Of a stretch of DNA of 64,000 bases, positions 1 through 8,734 are shown piece after piece. The translations under genes and the position numbers were made by a program. The DNA is taken from positions 62,001-126,000 of the forward strand of contig JACJOC010000044.1 of NCBI GenBank assembly GCA_014695345.1, given 5' to 3'. The DNA comes from Cyanobacteria bacterium FACHB-471. GTDB lineage: Bacteria; Cyanobacteriota; Cyanobacteriia; Elainellales; Elainellaceae. Each line of letters begins with the position of its first letter. Position 1 is the first letter of the stretch. The notes beneath the pieces are model-generated. The model was not told the origin of the DNA, made no database searches, and saw only the letters and a program-made list of their open reading frames with translations.

Positions 1-77
1 CTCAACCGGATGCTTGGCGTTATATCCAGGAGGTGACAGAGATGGGTAAACCTGCTGATGCGACTGGATACAGGTAA
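1..77 (+). CDS. C-terminal end of an unidentified protein (cut by window edge)
   Basis: An open frame enters the window and runs to a TAA at 75-77. It gives a hydrophilic tail that begins QPDAWRYIQEV and ends DATGYR. The residue composition looks like real protein, but 24 residues are too few to name a family. It is the only frame here that is open from the edge and reads plausibly. The start lies outside the window. Confidence 0.5.
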   Translation, partial: QPDAWRYIQEVTEMGKPADATGYR

Positions 78-389
78 GGTTAACCATTTAATTTGGAGCA
101 ATTAAAGAGACTTTAGCCAGAATTGAAATGCAGTTCGTGCCCTACATACAACTTCTCTTGATCACCTCTGCAAAACACAGTTATTTCACTATATACTTCC
201 GTTTAAATTGCTTATGCAAGTTTTGGGTTGCAGTCTCACCAAATGACGCTTTGACAAGCGCAAAACTAGAAAAGTCTTTTGCACGCCACTCATTTTGTGG
301 GACCTCTTCAATGTAGTAAAAATAATCCCAGAGGATGGCTTCCCAGCTTGTGCAGCGAAGCAGTTTGCTGCCAAGACTTCCCGTAGGCT
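78..389. other. Intergenic, no gene recognised
   Basis: This stretch separates the tail of the plus-strand edge gene from the convergent minus-strand hydrolase. Short overlapping frames of about 60 codons exist on both strands, but none has a recognisable motif, a ribosome site or a hydrophobic pattern. I see no clear terminator hairpin. Confidence 0.5.
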
Positions 390-1235
390 CTAACGTGCGG
401 TGTGTCGCTGTATTGCCTCAATCATGATGAACCAATCATCATGATGCAGCTCATGTCCTGTCCCAGGCAACGTGAGTAATTCAGCGTTAGGAATCTCTGC
501 TTTTAATGCCAAAGCATGAGCATAGGGCAGCACAAGATCTTCTGTACCGTGAATAATCAGTGTTGGAGCAGCGATCGCGGCGAGACGGTTCAGCCATTTC
601 TCTCCTCCTTGAAGCAGGGCATGGTTAAAAGCAGTTGTTGGATTGGGTGTGCGATCAAAATCAGCAATCACCAATTCACGTATAGCTGATTCATCAAAGG
701 GATGGGCCGAGCCAGAGAGCAACCGCCATGCCTCAACCTGGTATTCAACCACTGCCTCACGGTTCGTCCAATCCAGTTCACTGGCTTTTGCATGATAGTT
801 GAGGACAGACGGATCAATCCCAGGTATAGTGGGGTCTGTCTCAGCCAACCGTTCTGAGGCAATCAAGGTTAAACTTTTGATGCGTTGAGGATGCTTAAGC
901 GCCATGAGTTGACTGAGATAGCCTCCCAGTGACATCCCAACTAAATGAGCACTCTGAAGACCATAGCCATCGAGTACCCCAAACGCATCATCTGCCAGAT
1001 CTTCAACGGAATAGTTGATCTGTCCTGGCTCGTAGCTGGTTGAGCATCCAGTATCTCGGTGATCATAACGAATCACATATCGTCCCACAGCAGCCAACTG
1101 ACGGCAGAATGCTTCCGGCCACCAGATCGCTGAAGCCGTTGCTCCCATGATTAACAAAATTGGAGTATCCTCTGGAGAACCAAACGATTCTGAAAAAAGG
1201 TGAACTCCGTTGATGCTAATTTGTTTGCTTTTCAT
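390..1235 (-). CDS. Alpha/beta hydrolase (serine esterase type)
   Basis: A 281-residue cytoplasmic alpha/beta hydrolase. The oxyanion strand is followed by [13 protein letters not shown], then the nucleophile elbow GMSLGG carries the catalytic Ser at about residue 102. A late Asp (HGTEDLVLP) and a C-terminal His ([10 protein letters not shown]) complete the triad. The layout resembles the aclacinomycin methylesterase-like (RdmC-type) group of small-molecule esterases, but the substrate cannot be read from sequence. The length is normal for a single-domain hydrolase. It is followed on the same strand by no close partner, and the cupin gene lies upstream about 180 bases away. Confidence 0.85.
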   Translation of the reverse strand: MKSKQISINGVHLFSESFGSPEDTPILLIMGATASAIWWPEAFCRQLAAVGRYVIRYDHRDTGCSTSYEPGQINYSVEDLADDAFGVLDGYGLQSAHLVGMSLGGYLSQLMALKHPQRIKSLTLIASERLAETDPTIPGIDPSVLNYHAKASELDWTNREAVVEYQVEAWRLLSGSAHPFDESAIRELVIADFDRTPNPTTAFNHALLQGGEKWLNRLAAIAAPTLIIHGTEDLVLPYAHALALKAEIPNAELLTLPGTGHELHHDDWFIMIEAIQRHTAR

Positions 1236-1411
1236 ACGTTGCTTTATTCAGTTCGGTTTTGTAATTCCAGTTGCTTGAACTGGTGCTGCATATTTAGTTC
1301 GCTGTAATTGGCGATCGCTTCTAAATTCGCAATCGTTCCTCAAGGAATTACATGATGAACGCTGCAAAGCTCAAGCTATGTCTCCATCGGAACTCCAATT
1401 AATGTTTATTG

Positions 1412-1894
1412 TCATGGTTCTAATGGTTCAAAGGGCTTGGCATCTGAGAAATCATAGATTTCGACCGCTTCTTCACGCCGAATCATCCGTTTTCTCAAAC
1501 GAGGAAACTCAGCAATCTCAACATCCAGGTTCTCTCCTCCTGCCAGATACACGAGGTCTTGAGTCCCTGTATTCCTGAGATGGTGAGCTACTGAAGGGGT
1601 AGGAAATCCCATAAAATCTCCAGCACTCACCTCAAATTCTGCCCCATCAATTTCTGCAACACCATCACCCGATAGGACATAAATCCATTCTTCTTCCCGA
1701 TGATGGGAATGATAGATAAACGATTCTTTACCGGGAGGCACTTTGATGAAGTTCACTCCTGTACGCTGTAGCCCAACCGTTTTGCCTAACTGCATTCCTG
1801 CCAACTCAGAGTTTGGATTCCAGGGATGTGAGAAGTTTTGCAAGTTTTCAACAATTTGTTTGGATTGGAGAAGCAAAGGGTGTTGATCTGTCAT
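1412..1894 (-). CDS. Cupin-domain protein
   Basis: A 160-residue single-domain cupin. The first cupin motif has clustered histidines and acidic residues (IYHSHHREEEWIYVLSGDG), and the second ends in PSVAHHLRNTG, so a metal site of His/Glu type is likely. The N-terminal part resembles proteins annotated as cupins of unknown substrate. No export signal is seen. It precedes the coiled-coil lipoprotein gene by about 20 bases in transcription order reversed (lipoprotein first, cupin second on the minus strand), so the two may be co-transcribed. The function is unknown; cupins include sugar isomerases, dioxygenases and storage folds. Confidence 0.8.
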   Translation of the reverse strand: MTDQHPLLLQSKQIVENLQNFSHPWNPNSELAGMQLGKTVGLQRTGVNFIKVPPGKESFIYHSHHREEEWIYVLSGDGVAEIDGAEFEVSAGDFMGFPTPSVAHHLRNTGTQDLVYLAGGENLDVEIAEFPRLRKRMIRREEAVEIYDFSDAKPFEPLEP

Positions 1895-1917
1895 GCTAAT
1901 TATCCTCCGAAAACTAA

Positions 1918-2454
1918 TTAGTACAGCTCACTCGTAAGTTGGTATGCCCTACCGTACTCTAACTTTGGTTTGTGTGCTGGCGAGATGGATGCGATCGCAC
2001 TCAGTCGCAGGATGAAAGCCGGAACTCCCCTAGCTTGCCATTTCAGTGAGCGAATCCCTGGATCGGGAAAGCGAGTCAAGGAAATACGATATCCGTTGGC
2101 ACGTTGCTCTAGCAGTTTTGCTCCAATATGACTAAGCTCAACAGGCAGTATCAACTCAGGTGGAGACGCATAGGGCTGTGGATAAAACACATCTGTTTCG
2201 CCAACTCCTAGTACAGCTGATAAATCACCTGATTGCATGAGTAATGCATCATCACCTTCTGCACAAATGATACCCACCTGGCGACTTTGCAAAGTTACCA
2301 TTTCAATTTTCAATCTTGCTACTTCAGCCTCTGACTCAGCGAGTCTAGCCTCCAGGAACTTCAGTTCTGCATCACTTGTAGAAGCATTGCACGAGGCTAG
2401 ACTGGCGAAACAAGCAGTAGCAAGAAATACCTGGTGCCAAGAAAGGTTAAACAT
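1918..2454 (-). CDS. Small secreted or lipoprotein-like protein with coiled coil
   Basis: A 178-residue protein I cannot assign to a family. The N-terminus is hydrophobic and ends in a lipobox-like LASCN near residue 22, which suggests a lipid-anchored protein outside the cytoplasmic membrane. Residues about 27-58 form a heptad-like coiled coil (LEARLAESEAEVARLKIEM). The rest is a compact soluble domain with one further Cys. The stop lies about 23 bases before the cupin start, so an operon with it is plausible. Confidence 0.65.
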   Translation of the reverse strand: MFNLSWHQVFLATACFASLASCNASTSDAELKFLEARLAESEAEVARLKIEMVTLQSRQVGIICAEGDDALLMQSGDLSAVLGVGETDVFYPQPYASPPELILPVELSHIGAKLLEQRANGYRISLTRFPDPGIRSLKWQARGVPAFILRLSAIASISPAHKPKLEYGRAYQLTSELY

Positions 2455-2777
2455 TGCTTCACACTCTCAATTGAGCAAATTGAGGCGATCGCTTTTCAGG
2501 TCGTGGATTTGCTTTAATTTATCTAAGCAAAATAACTCACGTAAAGAAATTTGCTCAACATTATTTTTTCCGTACTACGCCCATCCTTACAACTTTTCTA
2601 GAGTAGAGAAATTGTTTGGATCTGGCTATCTGCTTCCTGCCATACTATCAAAATCTTGCGACCAGCTTTCAAAAGCCAGAGTGAGCCGCGCAAAAGTGAC
2701 TACAATCGAAACAAGGCTTTTCATATACACAACCAGATTTATAGAATGAGACATCAACAACCACCTAGTAGCTTTGT
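2455..2777. other. Intergenic between divergent genes
   Basis: This is the space between the minus-strand lipoprotein start and the plus-strand membrane-anchored protein, so it should hold both promoters. It is AT-rich and contains one HIP1 octamer. A long plus-strand frame crossing it starts inside the opposite-strand lipoprotein and shows no family features, so I regard it as a shadow. Confidence 0.4.
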
Positions 2778-3140
2778 ATGAACCGTGCTGTATCTTTATT
2801 AATGGCTGTGTGTATTAGTTTCACTGCAGGGTTACTCATTTGCATAGGAACCTATTGGTTTGTCCAAGCTTACTTATTTCCACCAGCAACTCTCGAAGTT
2901 CGTGGAGTTTTGAGGTTTCAATCACAACCCAGTGCTCCAAGTGCCACTGGTAATCCTCCCAATGGCTATTTTATTGAATCAACTGCAATTGATCGATTTT
3001 ATCTGGAGGGCGATTTGATCAAGACTTACGTTGGTTCTCTAGTTCTTGTGAAAGGAACGATTTCGACCGTGTGTGGTCCTGATACTTATCCTTGTTACCC
3101 AAATCTCTTAGTAGAATCTGTAATTCAAGTTCCAGGGTAA
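2778..3140 (+). CDS. Membrane-anchored small protein of unknown function
   Basis: A 120-residue protein with one N-terminal transmembrane helix (about residues 5-32) followed by an exported domain of about 85 residues that is rich in beta-forming segments. Two Cys residues (VCGPDTYPCYP) near the C-terminus could form a disulphide outside the membrane. No family was recognised. It is a lone gene upstream of the DsbA-like gene with about 300 bases between them. Confidence 0.6.
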   Translation: MNRAVSLLMAVCISFTAGLLICIGTYWFVQAYLFPPATLEVRGVLRFQSQPSAPSATGNPPNGYFIESTAIDRFYLEGDLIKTYVGSLVLVKGTISTVCGPDTYPCYPNLLVESVIQVPG

Positions 3141-3239
3141 GGCTAATGATCGAGAGGATCAAGACTCATCAGGTCTAAAACATCCTTTAATACTCTACTA
3201 ATAAAAAGGCGATCGCACTAACTCAAGTTTGACAATCAA

Positions 3240-3255
3240 GTGAACTTAAGTTCAC
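3240..3255. promoter_or_regulatory. Perfect 16-bp palindrome upstream of the DsbA-like gene
   Basis: The bases GTGAACTTAAGTTCAC read identically on both strands and lie about 185 bases before the DsbA-like start. The sequence AACTTAAGTTCAC recurs at 5845-5857 upstream of another small secreted-protein gene. It could be an operator for a dimeric regulator; the regulator is not known. Confidence 0.4.
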
Positions 3256-3440
3256 CTTGTTCCAATACTTTAGATTGCTTGATTAGCAATCGTTCTGTTA
3301 CTTAAAGTGCAAACTCTAAGTTGACGACGGATTTGGATTTGTTTCCTATAGTGAATACTACAAACTGCTATCCAAGATTGAAGAGAAGCGATTTCACAGT
3401 GCCTCTAGTACAAGAATTTATTTTTCTTCAGAGGTTTAGA

Positions 3441-4025
3441 ATGAGCCACGATATTTTTACTGAAACAGTTAGCGATCGCGACCAATTAAGTGTACCTCCC
3501 TCAGAACAAGATCATCTTCAGGGATCGCTCAGTGCCAAAGTTGTACTTGTTGAATACGGAGATTATCAGTGTCCTCAATGTGGAAAACTTCATGCTTTAA
3601 TTCAGACGATCCAAAACCATCTCAATGCAGCCGGTTCTCAACAAAATAATCTCTGCTATATATTCAGGCATTTTCCTCAGCCCCAAATTCATCCATACGC
3701 TCAAAAGGCAGCGGCAGCAGCAGAAGCAGCGGCAGCACAAGAGCAATTCTGGCAGATGCACAAAGTTTTACTGCAGCATCAGCTAACTTTGAGCGATGGT
3801 CATCTAGCGGAGTATGCTCACAATTTAGGGCTTGATGTGACTCAGTTTGTTCGTGACATTGTTAGAAAAGTGTATGCTGATTCCATCAGTCAAGATGTCA
3901 CCAGTGGAAAGCACAGTGGCGTGATCAGCACTCCGGCTTTGTTTATTAATGGTGTTCGTTATAGAAACGCTCTAGAACTTGAACCGTTATTGGCTGCGAT
4001 CGCCAAATCTGACAATTCTCCATGA
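3441..4025 (+). CDS. DsbA-like thioredoxin-fold protein with CPQC motif
   Basis: A 194-residue DsbA/thioredoxin-fold protein. The active site CPQC is at residues 44-47, after a typical beta strand (VVLVEYGDY), and the cis-Pro loop TPALFINGVRY lies near the C-terminus. A helical insertion with an Ala/Glu-rich run (AAAAAEAAAAQEQFW) matches the DsbA-type helical domain. I start at 3441 because a GAGG ribosome site precedes that ATG; an in-frame start at 3321 adds 40 residues without domain support. No signal peptide is evident, so it may act in the cytoplasm like the domains fused to some NhaA antiporters. Its stop overlaps the ATG of a broken response regulator. Confidence 0.85.
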   Translation: MSHDIFTETVSDRDQLSVPPSEQDHLQGSLSAKVVLVEYGDYQCPQCGKLHALIQTIQNHLNAAGSQQNNLCYIFRHFPQPQIHPYAQKAAAAAEAAAAQEQFWQMHKVLLQHQLTLSDGHLAEYAHNLGLDVTQFVRDIVRKVYADSISQDVTSGKHSGVISTPALFINGVRYRNALELEPLLAAIAKSDNSP

Positions 4026-4073
4026 CAAGCCATTCGCGTTTTAATTGTCGATGACCACTCTATTGTTCGGTGA
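4022..4073 (+). pseudogene. Stub of a NarL-type response regulator
   Basis: From 4026 the DNA encodes QAIRVLIVDDHSIVR followed by TGA. This is the first beta strand and acidic pocket of a receiver domain, almost identical to IRVLIVDDHSLVTEG in the intact regulator at 58612-59271. An ATG at 4022 overlaps the DsbA stop (ATGA) and begins MTS, as the intact regulator does, but is one base out of frame with the receiver segment. The rest of the gene is missing. I infer an ancestral overlapping DsbA-regulator operon whose second gene was deleted. Confidence 0.75.
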
Positions 4074-4079
4074 GAAATT

Positions 4080-4355
4080 ATGACCCAACATCAAGATCAA
4101 TTCGATCAGAAGCATCCCAGTCAGAATATTGAAGGACAAAAAGAATCTCGTTATAAAGACGAAGCATCCATCAGCGGAGTCATGGATGAGGCACAACTTA
4201 GCAATGAAGAGCTTGCCGGTATTTCTGGTGGCTTGAAAAATTCGAGCGACTTACTTCAGCAAGAAATTTCACACGATGTCCTTGGCGAGGAAACCAAGTC
4301 ATTTGAACCTGAGCCAACTTTTCCAAAGCCATCTCATCTAGAAGACTTGTCATAA
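4080..4355 (+). CDS. Small protein with double-glycine leader-like motif
   Basis: A 91-residue very hydrophilic protein with a GAGAAATT ribosome region. Residues 40-51 read LSNEELAGISGG, which matches the L-x-x-E-E-L-x-x-(I/V)-x-G-G pattern of leader peptides processed by C39-peptidase ABC exporters (Nif11-, bacteriocin- and microcin-type). The 40 residues after GG (LKNSSDLLQQ to LEDLS) have no Cys and are acidic and Pro-containing, so this is not a typical lanthipeptide core. No exporter or modifying enzyme lies beside it. It could be an orphan precursor or a small stress protein that only resembles one. Confidence 0.6.
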   Translation: MTQHQDQFDQKHPSQNIEGQKESRYKDEASISGVMDEAQLSNEELAGISGGLKNSSDLLQQEISHDVLGEETKSFEPEPTFPKPSHLEDLS

Positions 4356-4387
4356 GCATCGTCGATTCCAGACTTAAGGAGTAATTC

Positions 4388-5257
4388 ATGACGACCTATC
4401 GCACGGTTGCGATCGATGGTTTAGATATTTTTTACCGCGAAGCAGGTTCTCGTGATAATCCAACAATTCTGCTGTTGCACGGATTTCCGGCTTCATCACA
4501 TATGTTTCGCAATCTGATCCCTACGCTTGCTGATCAGTTTCATTTAGTTGCCCCCGACTATCCGGGCTTCGGCAACAGTTCGATGCCAACTGTAGATGAG
4601 TTTGATTACACATTTGATCATCTGGCTGAGATCATCGAGAAATTTATCGATGCGATCGCCGTCCAGAAATATAGTCTTTATGTGATGGATTATGGTGCTC
4701 CCGTTGGTTACCGCATTGCAGTTAGACATCCAGAGCAGGTAGAAGCATTAATTGTCCAGAACGGGAATGCCTACGAGGAAGGATTTGGCAAGTTCACGGA
4801 CCCGATTAAGGAATATTGGCGAAACCCTTCTCCTGAAAATACTGAAAAGATGAAACAATCTTTCATCCTGGAAACAACAAAGTGGCAGTATACCAACGGT
4901 GTTAGTAATCTAGAAGCAATCAGTCCTGACGCCTGGACGATGGATCAATTCTTTCTTGACCGCCCAGGAAATGAAGAGATTCAGCTGGCACTGTTTTATG
5001 ATTACAGAACGAATCCACCGCTCTATCCACAATGGCAGGAGTATTTTCGCAATCATCAACCTCCTACCTTGATTGTTTGGGGTCAGAACGACGACATCTT
5101 TCCTGCCGAAGGCGTTTATCCCTACCAGCGTGACCTGCAAGACGTTGAGTTTCATCTGCTCAATACCGGACACTTTGCGTTGGAAGAGGAAGGAGAGGCG
5201 ATCGCCAATTACATCCGTCAATTTCTCACATCACGACTGCAACCCATTTCTGCTTAA
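4388..5257 (+). CDS. Alpha/beta hydrolase with Asp nucleophile (epoxide hydrolase/dehalogenase group)
   Basis: A 289-residue alpha/beta hydrolase. The oxyanion motif [12 protein letters not shown] is followed by the elbow [11 protein letters not shown], where Asp replaces Ser as nucleophile, as in soluble epoxide hydrolases and haloalkane dehalogenases. The C-terminal acid is in [12 protein letters not shown] and the His in [12 protein letters not shown] ribosome site AGGAG precedes the ATG by about 7 bases. The substrate is not determined by the sequence; a Trp/Asn halide site cannot be confirmed by eye. A hairpin terminator follows. It is 32 bases downstream of the double-glycine peptide gene and may be co-transcribed with it. 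Confidence 0.85.
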   Translation: MTTYRTVAIDGLDIFYREAGSRDNPTILLLHGFPASSHMFRNLIPTLADQFHLVAPDYPGFGNSSMPTVDEFDYTFDHLAEIIEKFIDAIAVQKYSLYVMDYGAPVGYRIAVRHPEQVEALIVQNGNAYEEGFGKFTDPIKEYWRNPSPENTEKMKQSFILETTKWQYTNGVSNLEAISPDAWTMDQFFLDRPGNEEIQLALFYDYRTNPPLYPQWQEYFRNHQPPTLIVWGQNDDIFPAEGVYPYQRDLQDVEFHLLNTGHFALEEEGEAIANYIRQFLTSRLQPISA

Positions 5258-5283
5258 TCAAATCGCACAAACAGCTATCCCGA

Positions 5284-5313
5284 CCACTACATCATCTGCG
5301 GTTGATGTAGTGG
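5284..5313 (+). terminator. Hairpin after the alpha/beta hydrolase gene
   Basis: CCACTACATCA at 5284-5294 pairs perfectly with TGATGTAGTGG at 5303-5313 across an 8-base loop, 27 bases past the stop of the hydrolase. There is no long T run, so termination is inferred from position and stem quality. Confidence 0.5.
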
Positions 5314-5360
5314 CAGCAATTCAGCGTCAACAATCGCTCGTGCCATCCTTGGGACAGTTT

Positions 5361-5708
5361 CTATGCAGAAGGACGGCAGGTCATGACTCCTTCCCTCTGA
5401 GTATCGGCATTAGGGTTACTGCCCATTGCCCGAACTGTAATCGTAGGTTCATAGCCAGGGTAACAACGGATCAAAACAGTGTCTGCAGCTTGGGTCACGT
5501 ACAGCACATAAACAGGTCTACCTCCTAGTACAGCAGGAACCAAGTCGGGGGGTGCCGGAGCAGTTGCAACAAGTGTTGATTGATTCAGAGCATCTACATC
5601 CGGCGTTTCAGATAAAACAGACCGTGCTTGAACAGACTGCAAACTGATCAGGACTAATGCCACGAGAGTAGCTAGTGCAGCAAAGAATTTAGCGGATAGT
5701 TTGAACAT
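5361..5708 (-). CDS. Small secreted protein of unknown function
   Basis: A 115-residue protein with a clear Sec signal: positive start (MFKLSAKFF), a hydrophobic core to about residue 24 and a probable cleavage after VQA at about residue 28. The mature part of about 85 residues has a Pro/Ala linker followed by a compact domain with two Cys (LIRCYPGYEP and MTCRPSA) that may form a disulphide. No family was recognised. The upstream spacer contains the palindrome-like AACTTAAGTTCAC also seen near 3240. Confidence 0.6.
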   Translation of the reverse strand: MFKLSAKFFAALATLVALVLISLQSVQARSVLSETPDVDALNQSTLVATAPAPPDLVPAVLGGRPVYVLYVTQAADTVLIRCYPGYEPTITVRAMGSNPNADTQREGVMTCRPSA

Positions 5709-5884
5709 GACTTTAAAGTATGTGTGTAGCGTTATATGACTTTAATTTAAGGAACAAATTCCAATCTGTCGTCAACTCAAAGTCCTGATTTGAAGCAACA
5801 GAATGATTGCTTACTGGGCAAACTGAGGTACTGCTGTTGCATCAAACTTAAGTTCACGCAACATTACTACAGGCTAAGCAATAT

Positions 5885-6784
5885 TCACTGTCCTGCTAGA
5901 GCTTGAGCCTGCTCTAACAGTTGTTCAGCATTCTCTGCCCATTCTGGCTGTGCCTGAGTGGTAAACAGATCTTTGGCATATTGCAAAACTCGCTCGGCAC
6001 TAGCGTATTGCCGCTGCTGAATAAATACTAGTCCGGCTCCGTAATATGCATTGGGATAATTAGAGTTGGCTTCGGCAGCTCGACGAAATGATTCTAGTGC
6101 GTCGTCCAGATTACCCTGAGCAAACTGAATTGAGCCCAGATTGTAGTGTGCCTCTGGATAGTTGGGACTGATCCGAATTGCCTGACTAAAGGCAGTAGCA
6201 GCTTGTTCAAACTGTTCTTGTTGAAGGTGAACCAAGCCTAAGTGATAGTGTGGCTCTGGTGCGGAGGGGCTGAGTTCGGTGGCGCGTTGAAAGGCAGCGA
6301 TCGCCCTACCCCAATCTTGCTGTTGTTCTCGCACCAGTCCCAAATTGTAATGAGCTAAACCTAAGTTTGGATCAAGGGCGATCGCCCGCTCCAAATAATC
6401 GTCTGCCTGGTCAAAGTTGTTTCCCTCTAGCAGTGCTGCTCCTAAATTGGCAAAAGCCAGAGCAAATCTTGGTTCTGCCTGAGTTGCTTGATAAAAGGCA
6501 GTGGCCGCATCCTGAAGCTGTCCTTGCTGGCGCAAAGCTAATCCCAGGTTGTAGTGGGCGGGTGCAAGTCCAGGATTCAGTTCAGTAGCTTGACGGAAGG
6601 CGGCGATCGCCTCATTCATCTGCCCTTGCTGCACAAACTGCAAGCCTTGATTCAGCCGATCTTCTGCCGTTTGTGAAACCGTCTGTGCCTGAGCCACGGA
6701 AATCGCACTTAAACCAATCGGAGCAAACAGCACTGGAATCAAAGACAAACTAACGAGTAAAGATCTTGCAACCATGCCAACCAC
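5885..6784 (-). CDS. Secreted TPR-repeat protein
   Basis: A 299-residue protein with an N-terminal signal peptide (hydrophobic to about residue 30, cleavage near AQA) followed by seven or so tetratricopeptide repeats. Each unit carries the AxxxLGxAL...A..A...A..L.P pattern, for example PGLAPAHYNLGLALRQQGQL. TPR arrays are protein-interaction scaffolds; export implies a periplasmic or thylakoid-lumen role. It stands alone and is transcribed away from the Uma2 gene. The partner is unknown. Confidence 0.85.
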   Translation of the reverse strand: MVGMVARSLLVSLSLIPVLFAPIGLSAISVAQAQTVSQTAEDRLNQGLQFVQQGQMNEAIAAFRQATELNPGLAPAHYNLGLALRQQGQLQDAATAFYQATQAEPRFALAFANLGAALLEGNNFDQADDYLERAIALDPNLGLAHYNLGLVREQQQDWGRAIAAFQRATELSPSAPEPHYHLGLVHLQQEQFEQAATAFSQAIRISPNYPEAHYNLGSIQFAQGNLDDALESFRRAAEANSNYPNAYYGAGLVFIQQRQYASAERVLQYAKDLFTTQAQPEWAENAEQLLEQAQALAGQ

Positions 6785-6915
6785 ACTCCTGGGCGATCGC
6801 CGCTATTGTACTGCGTTCATCGTTCTAATCGAACTGTCATCGAACTGTTGAAGTCTGACCTGACAAAACCAATCCCTTATTATTAAGTCAGTGAACTGTT
6901 GCGATCGCCCATACC

Positions 6916-7671
6916 ATGTCTGCCCCAGCTACCGAAATAATTGAAACCGTCCTGGAGGAAGCGGTAGACGGCATCGTCCTTCCCCCTAGTGACCTCTACA
7001 GCGACGAACCCCCTTTGGAAACACATCTCCACCTGCAGCAAATGCTGCTGCTGCTTAAGTGCCTGGATTGGCTATGGCGCGATCGCAATGATTACTTCGC
7101 CACGGGCAACCTCACAATTTATTACAGCTCTCGTCGGCTCAAGTCAGAAGATTTTCGTGGTCCAGACTTTTTTGTAGTGCTGGGTACGGAATGCAAGCCG
7201 CGCAAAAGCTGGATGGTGTGGGAAGAGGAAGGAAAATATCCAAACGTAATCGTTGAATTGCTCTCAAATTCCACCGCCAAAACCGACCGAGGGTTAAAAA
7301 AACAAATCTACCAAGACACCTTTCGCACGCCCGATTACTTCTGGTTTGACCCCGATTCGCTGGAGTTCAAGGGTTTTCATTTGGTGGATGGCACCTATCA
7401 TGACCTTCAGCCAAATGAGCAAGGGCAGTTGTGGAGCCAGCAGCTAAACCTTTACTTGGGCATTCACAACCATCAACTGCGGTTCTTTACTCCAGAAGGA
7501 CAACTCATTCCCACTCCAGAAGAGTCTGCCCAAGCGGCTGAGGCAATGGCGACAGCGGAACGACAGCGGGCAGAAGTAGAACGGCAGCGGAATGAAGTAG
7601 AACGGCAGCGGAATGAAAAACTAGCAGCAAAGCTACGAGAGCTAGGCATTGATCCCGATACAGAGGTCTAG
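6916..7671 (+). CDS. Uma2-family (DUF820) endonuclease-like protein
   Basis: A 251-residue member of the Uma2 family, PD-(D/E)xK-fold proteins that are expanded in cyanobacteria. The core motif PDFFVVLG is followed by PNVIVELLSNSTAKTDRGLKKQIY, which supplies the Asp, the Glu and a downstream Lys. A tail of two to three RQR-(A/N)EVE units forms a charged helix ending LRELGIDPDTEV, a very common end in this family. The cellular role of these proteins is not established. The gene lies upstream of, and separate from, the DnaJ-TPR gene. Confidence 0.85.
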   Translation: MSAPATEIIETVLEEAVDGIVLPPSDLYSDEPPLETHLHLQQMLLLLKCLDWLWRDRNDYFATGNLTIYYSSRRLKSEDFRGPDFFVVLGTECKPRKSWMVWEEEGKYPNVIVELLSNSTAKTDRGLKKQIYQDTFRTPDYFWFDPDSLEFKGFHLVDGTYHDLQPNEQGQLWSQQLNLYLGIHNHQLRFFTPEGQLIPTPEESAQAAEAMATAERQRAEVERQRNEVERQRNEKLAAKLRELGIDPDTEV

Positions 7672-7785
7672 AACACCTTTGAGGATGACTCCGATCCCGC
7701 AAAAAATTCTAGGTTTTGTTTAATTCTCAATCTTAAGCAAAGTACACTAGAAGGAATTTAGTGGTGGTGAAGTGGGACGTACAGA

Positions 7786-8721
7786 ATGTCTTTAAAGATT
7801 GAGCAGGGACTATTTAACTCAGACTTCATTGACTACCATGCGATTTTGGGAGTTCCCGTTGACGCAAATCCGAAAGAAATCCGGAAGCGCTACCTCAAAA
7901 TTGCTCGACGGCTCCATCCAGATAGTTTCGCGACAGAAGATCAGACAGAGCGCGATCGCGCCAGTGAATTGCTTTCAAAGCTGGTCAACCCCGCCTATGA
8001 AAAAATCTCTCAGGAAAAAAGCTACAGCGAATACTGTGTTGTGCTGCGGCTCAAAGGACAGCAGGCGCTCAAGCAGCAAGATACAGTCGTGTTGATGAAC
8101 GAAGCCTCTCGCACTCTAGCTTCAACCAACGACTTGGAAAACTACTACAAATCGACTCTAAAAGAGTTGGCAGAGCAGCAGTATCAATTGCTCAACCAAA
8201 CTCTAGAACTAACGGGGCGGATCAGCGAACTCAACCTGGTCTACCTGATGCGTAAAGAAGCGCGCGGAGAGCCTGCAAACCATCAGCCCGTTCAGTCTGA
8301 TTCTAAAAAAGGCTCGACGCAAAAAGCTCCATCCGCCCCAACAACGCCTAAACCCCCACCCACCAAAGAGGCGATCGTAACAGCCTATTTGCGTCGAGCT
8401 AAGGAATTTGAGGCAAAGCAGGATTTTCCCAGGACAATCCTTGAACTGCGTGAAGCGATTCAAATTGACCCTCGCAATAGCAGCTGCCATAGCCGCTTGG
8501 GAGCAGTCTACCTGAAGACGAATCAAGCGACGATGGCAAAAATTTACTTTAATCAAGCATTAAGCCTTAACCCCCAAGACCCAATTGCGCTGGAGGGTAA
8601 ACGTCAACTTGAGGAGGCAGGCGGTCAGTCTGCCAAATCTCAGCAGACGAGTGCGAAGAGCAGCAAAGCCAGTAAGCCAAGTGGCGGGCTGTTTGGATTG
8701 TTTGGCGGAAAGAAGAAGTAA
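7786..8721 (+). CDS. DnaJ-domain protein with C-terminal TPR repeats
   Basis: A 311-residue protein. Residues about 16-85 form a J domain (YHAILGVPVDANPKEIRKRYLK) with LHPDSFAT in place of strict HPD spacing but the HPD triplet itself intact. A central linker is rich in Pro, Lys and Thr, and residues about 205-275 hold two TPR units (QDFPRTILELREAIQIDP). The C-terminus is a low-complexity basic tail ending GLFGLFGGKKK. Such J proteins recruit Hsp70 to clients bound by the TPRs. hisZ begins 13 bases downstream, so the two genes are probably co-transcribed. Confidence 0.85.
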   Translation: MSLKIEQGLFNSDFIDYHAILGVPVDANPKEIRKRYLKIARRLHPDSFATEDQTERDRASELLSKLVNPAYEKISQEKSYSEYCVVLRLKGQQALKQQDTVVLMNEASRTLASTNDLENYYKSTLKELAEQQYQLLNQTLELTGRISELNLVYLMRKEARGEPANHQPVQSDSKKGSTQKAPSAPTTPKPPPTKEAIVTAYLRRAKEFEAKQDFPRTILELREAIQIDPRNSSCHSRLGAVYLKTNQATMAKIYFNQALSLNPQDPIALEGKRQLEEAGGQSAKSQQTSAKSSKASKPSGGLFGLFGGKKK

Positions 8722-8734
8722 CAAAGAAGTAGCA

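Noticed and set aside
2237-2749. 170-codon plus-strand frame
   Set aside because: It starts within the opposite-strand lipoprotein gene and continues into a spacer without any family pattern.
8585-8734. Upstream extension of hisZ
   Set aside because: It overlaps the DnaJ-TPR gene and has no synthetase-like sequence; MYQPPSGARDLFPLD is the family start.
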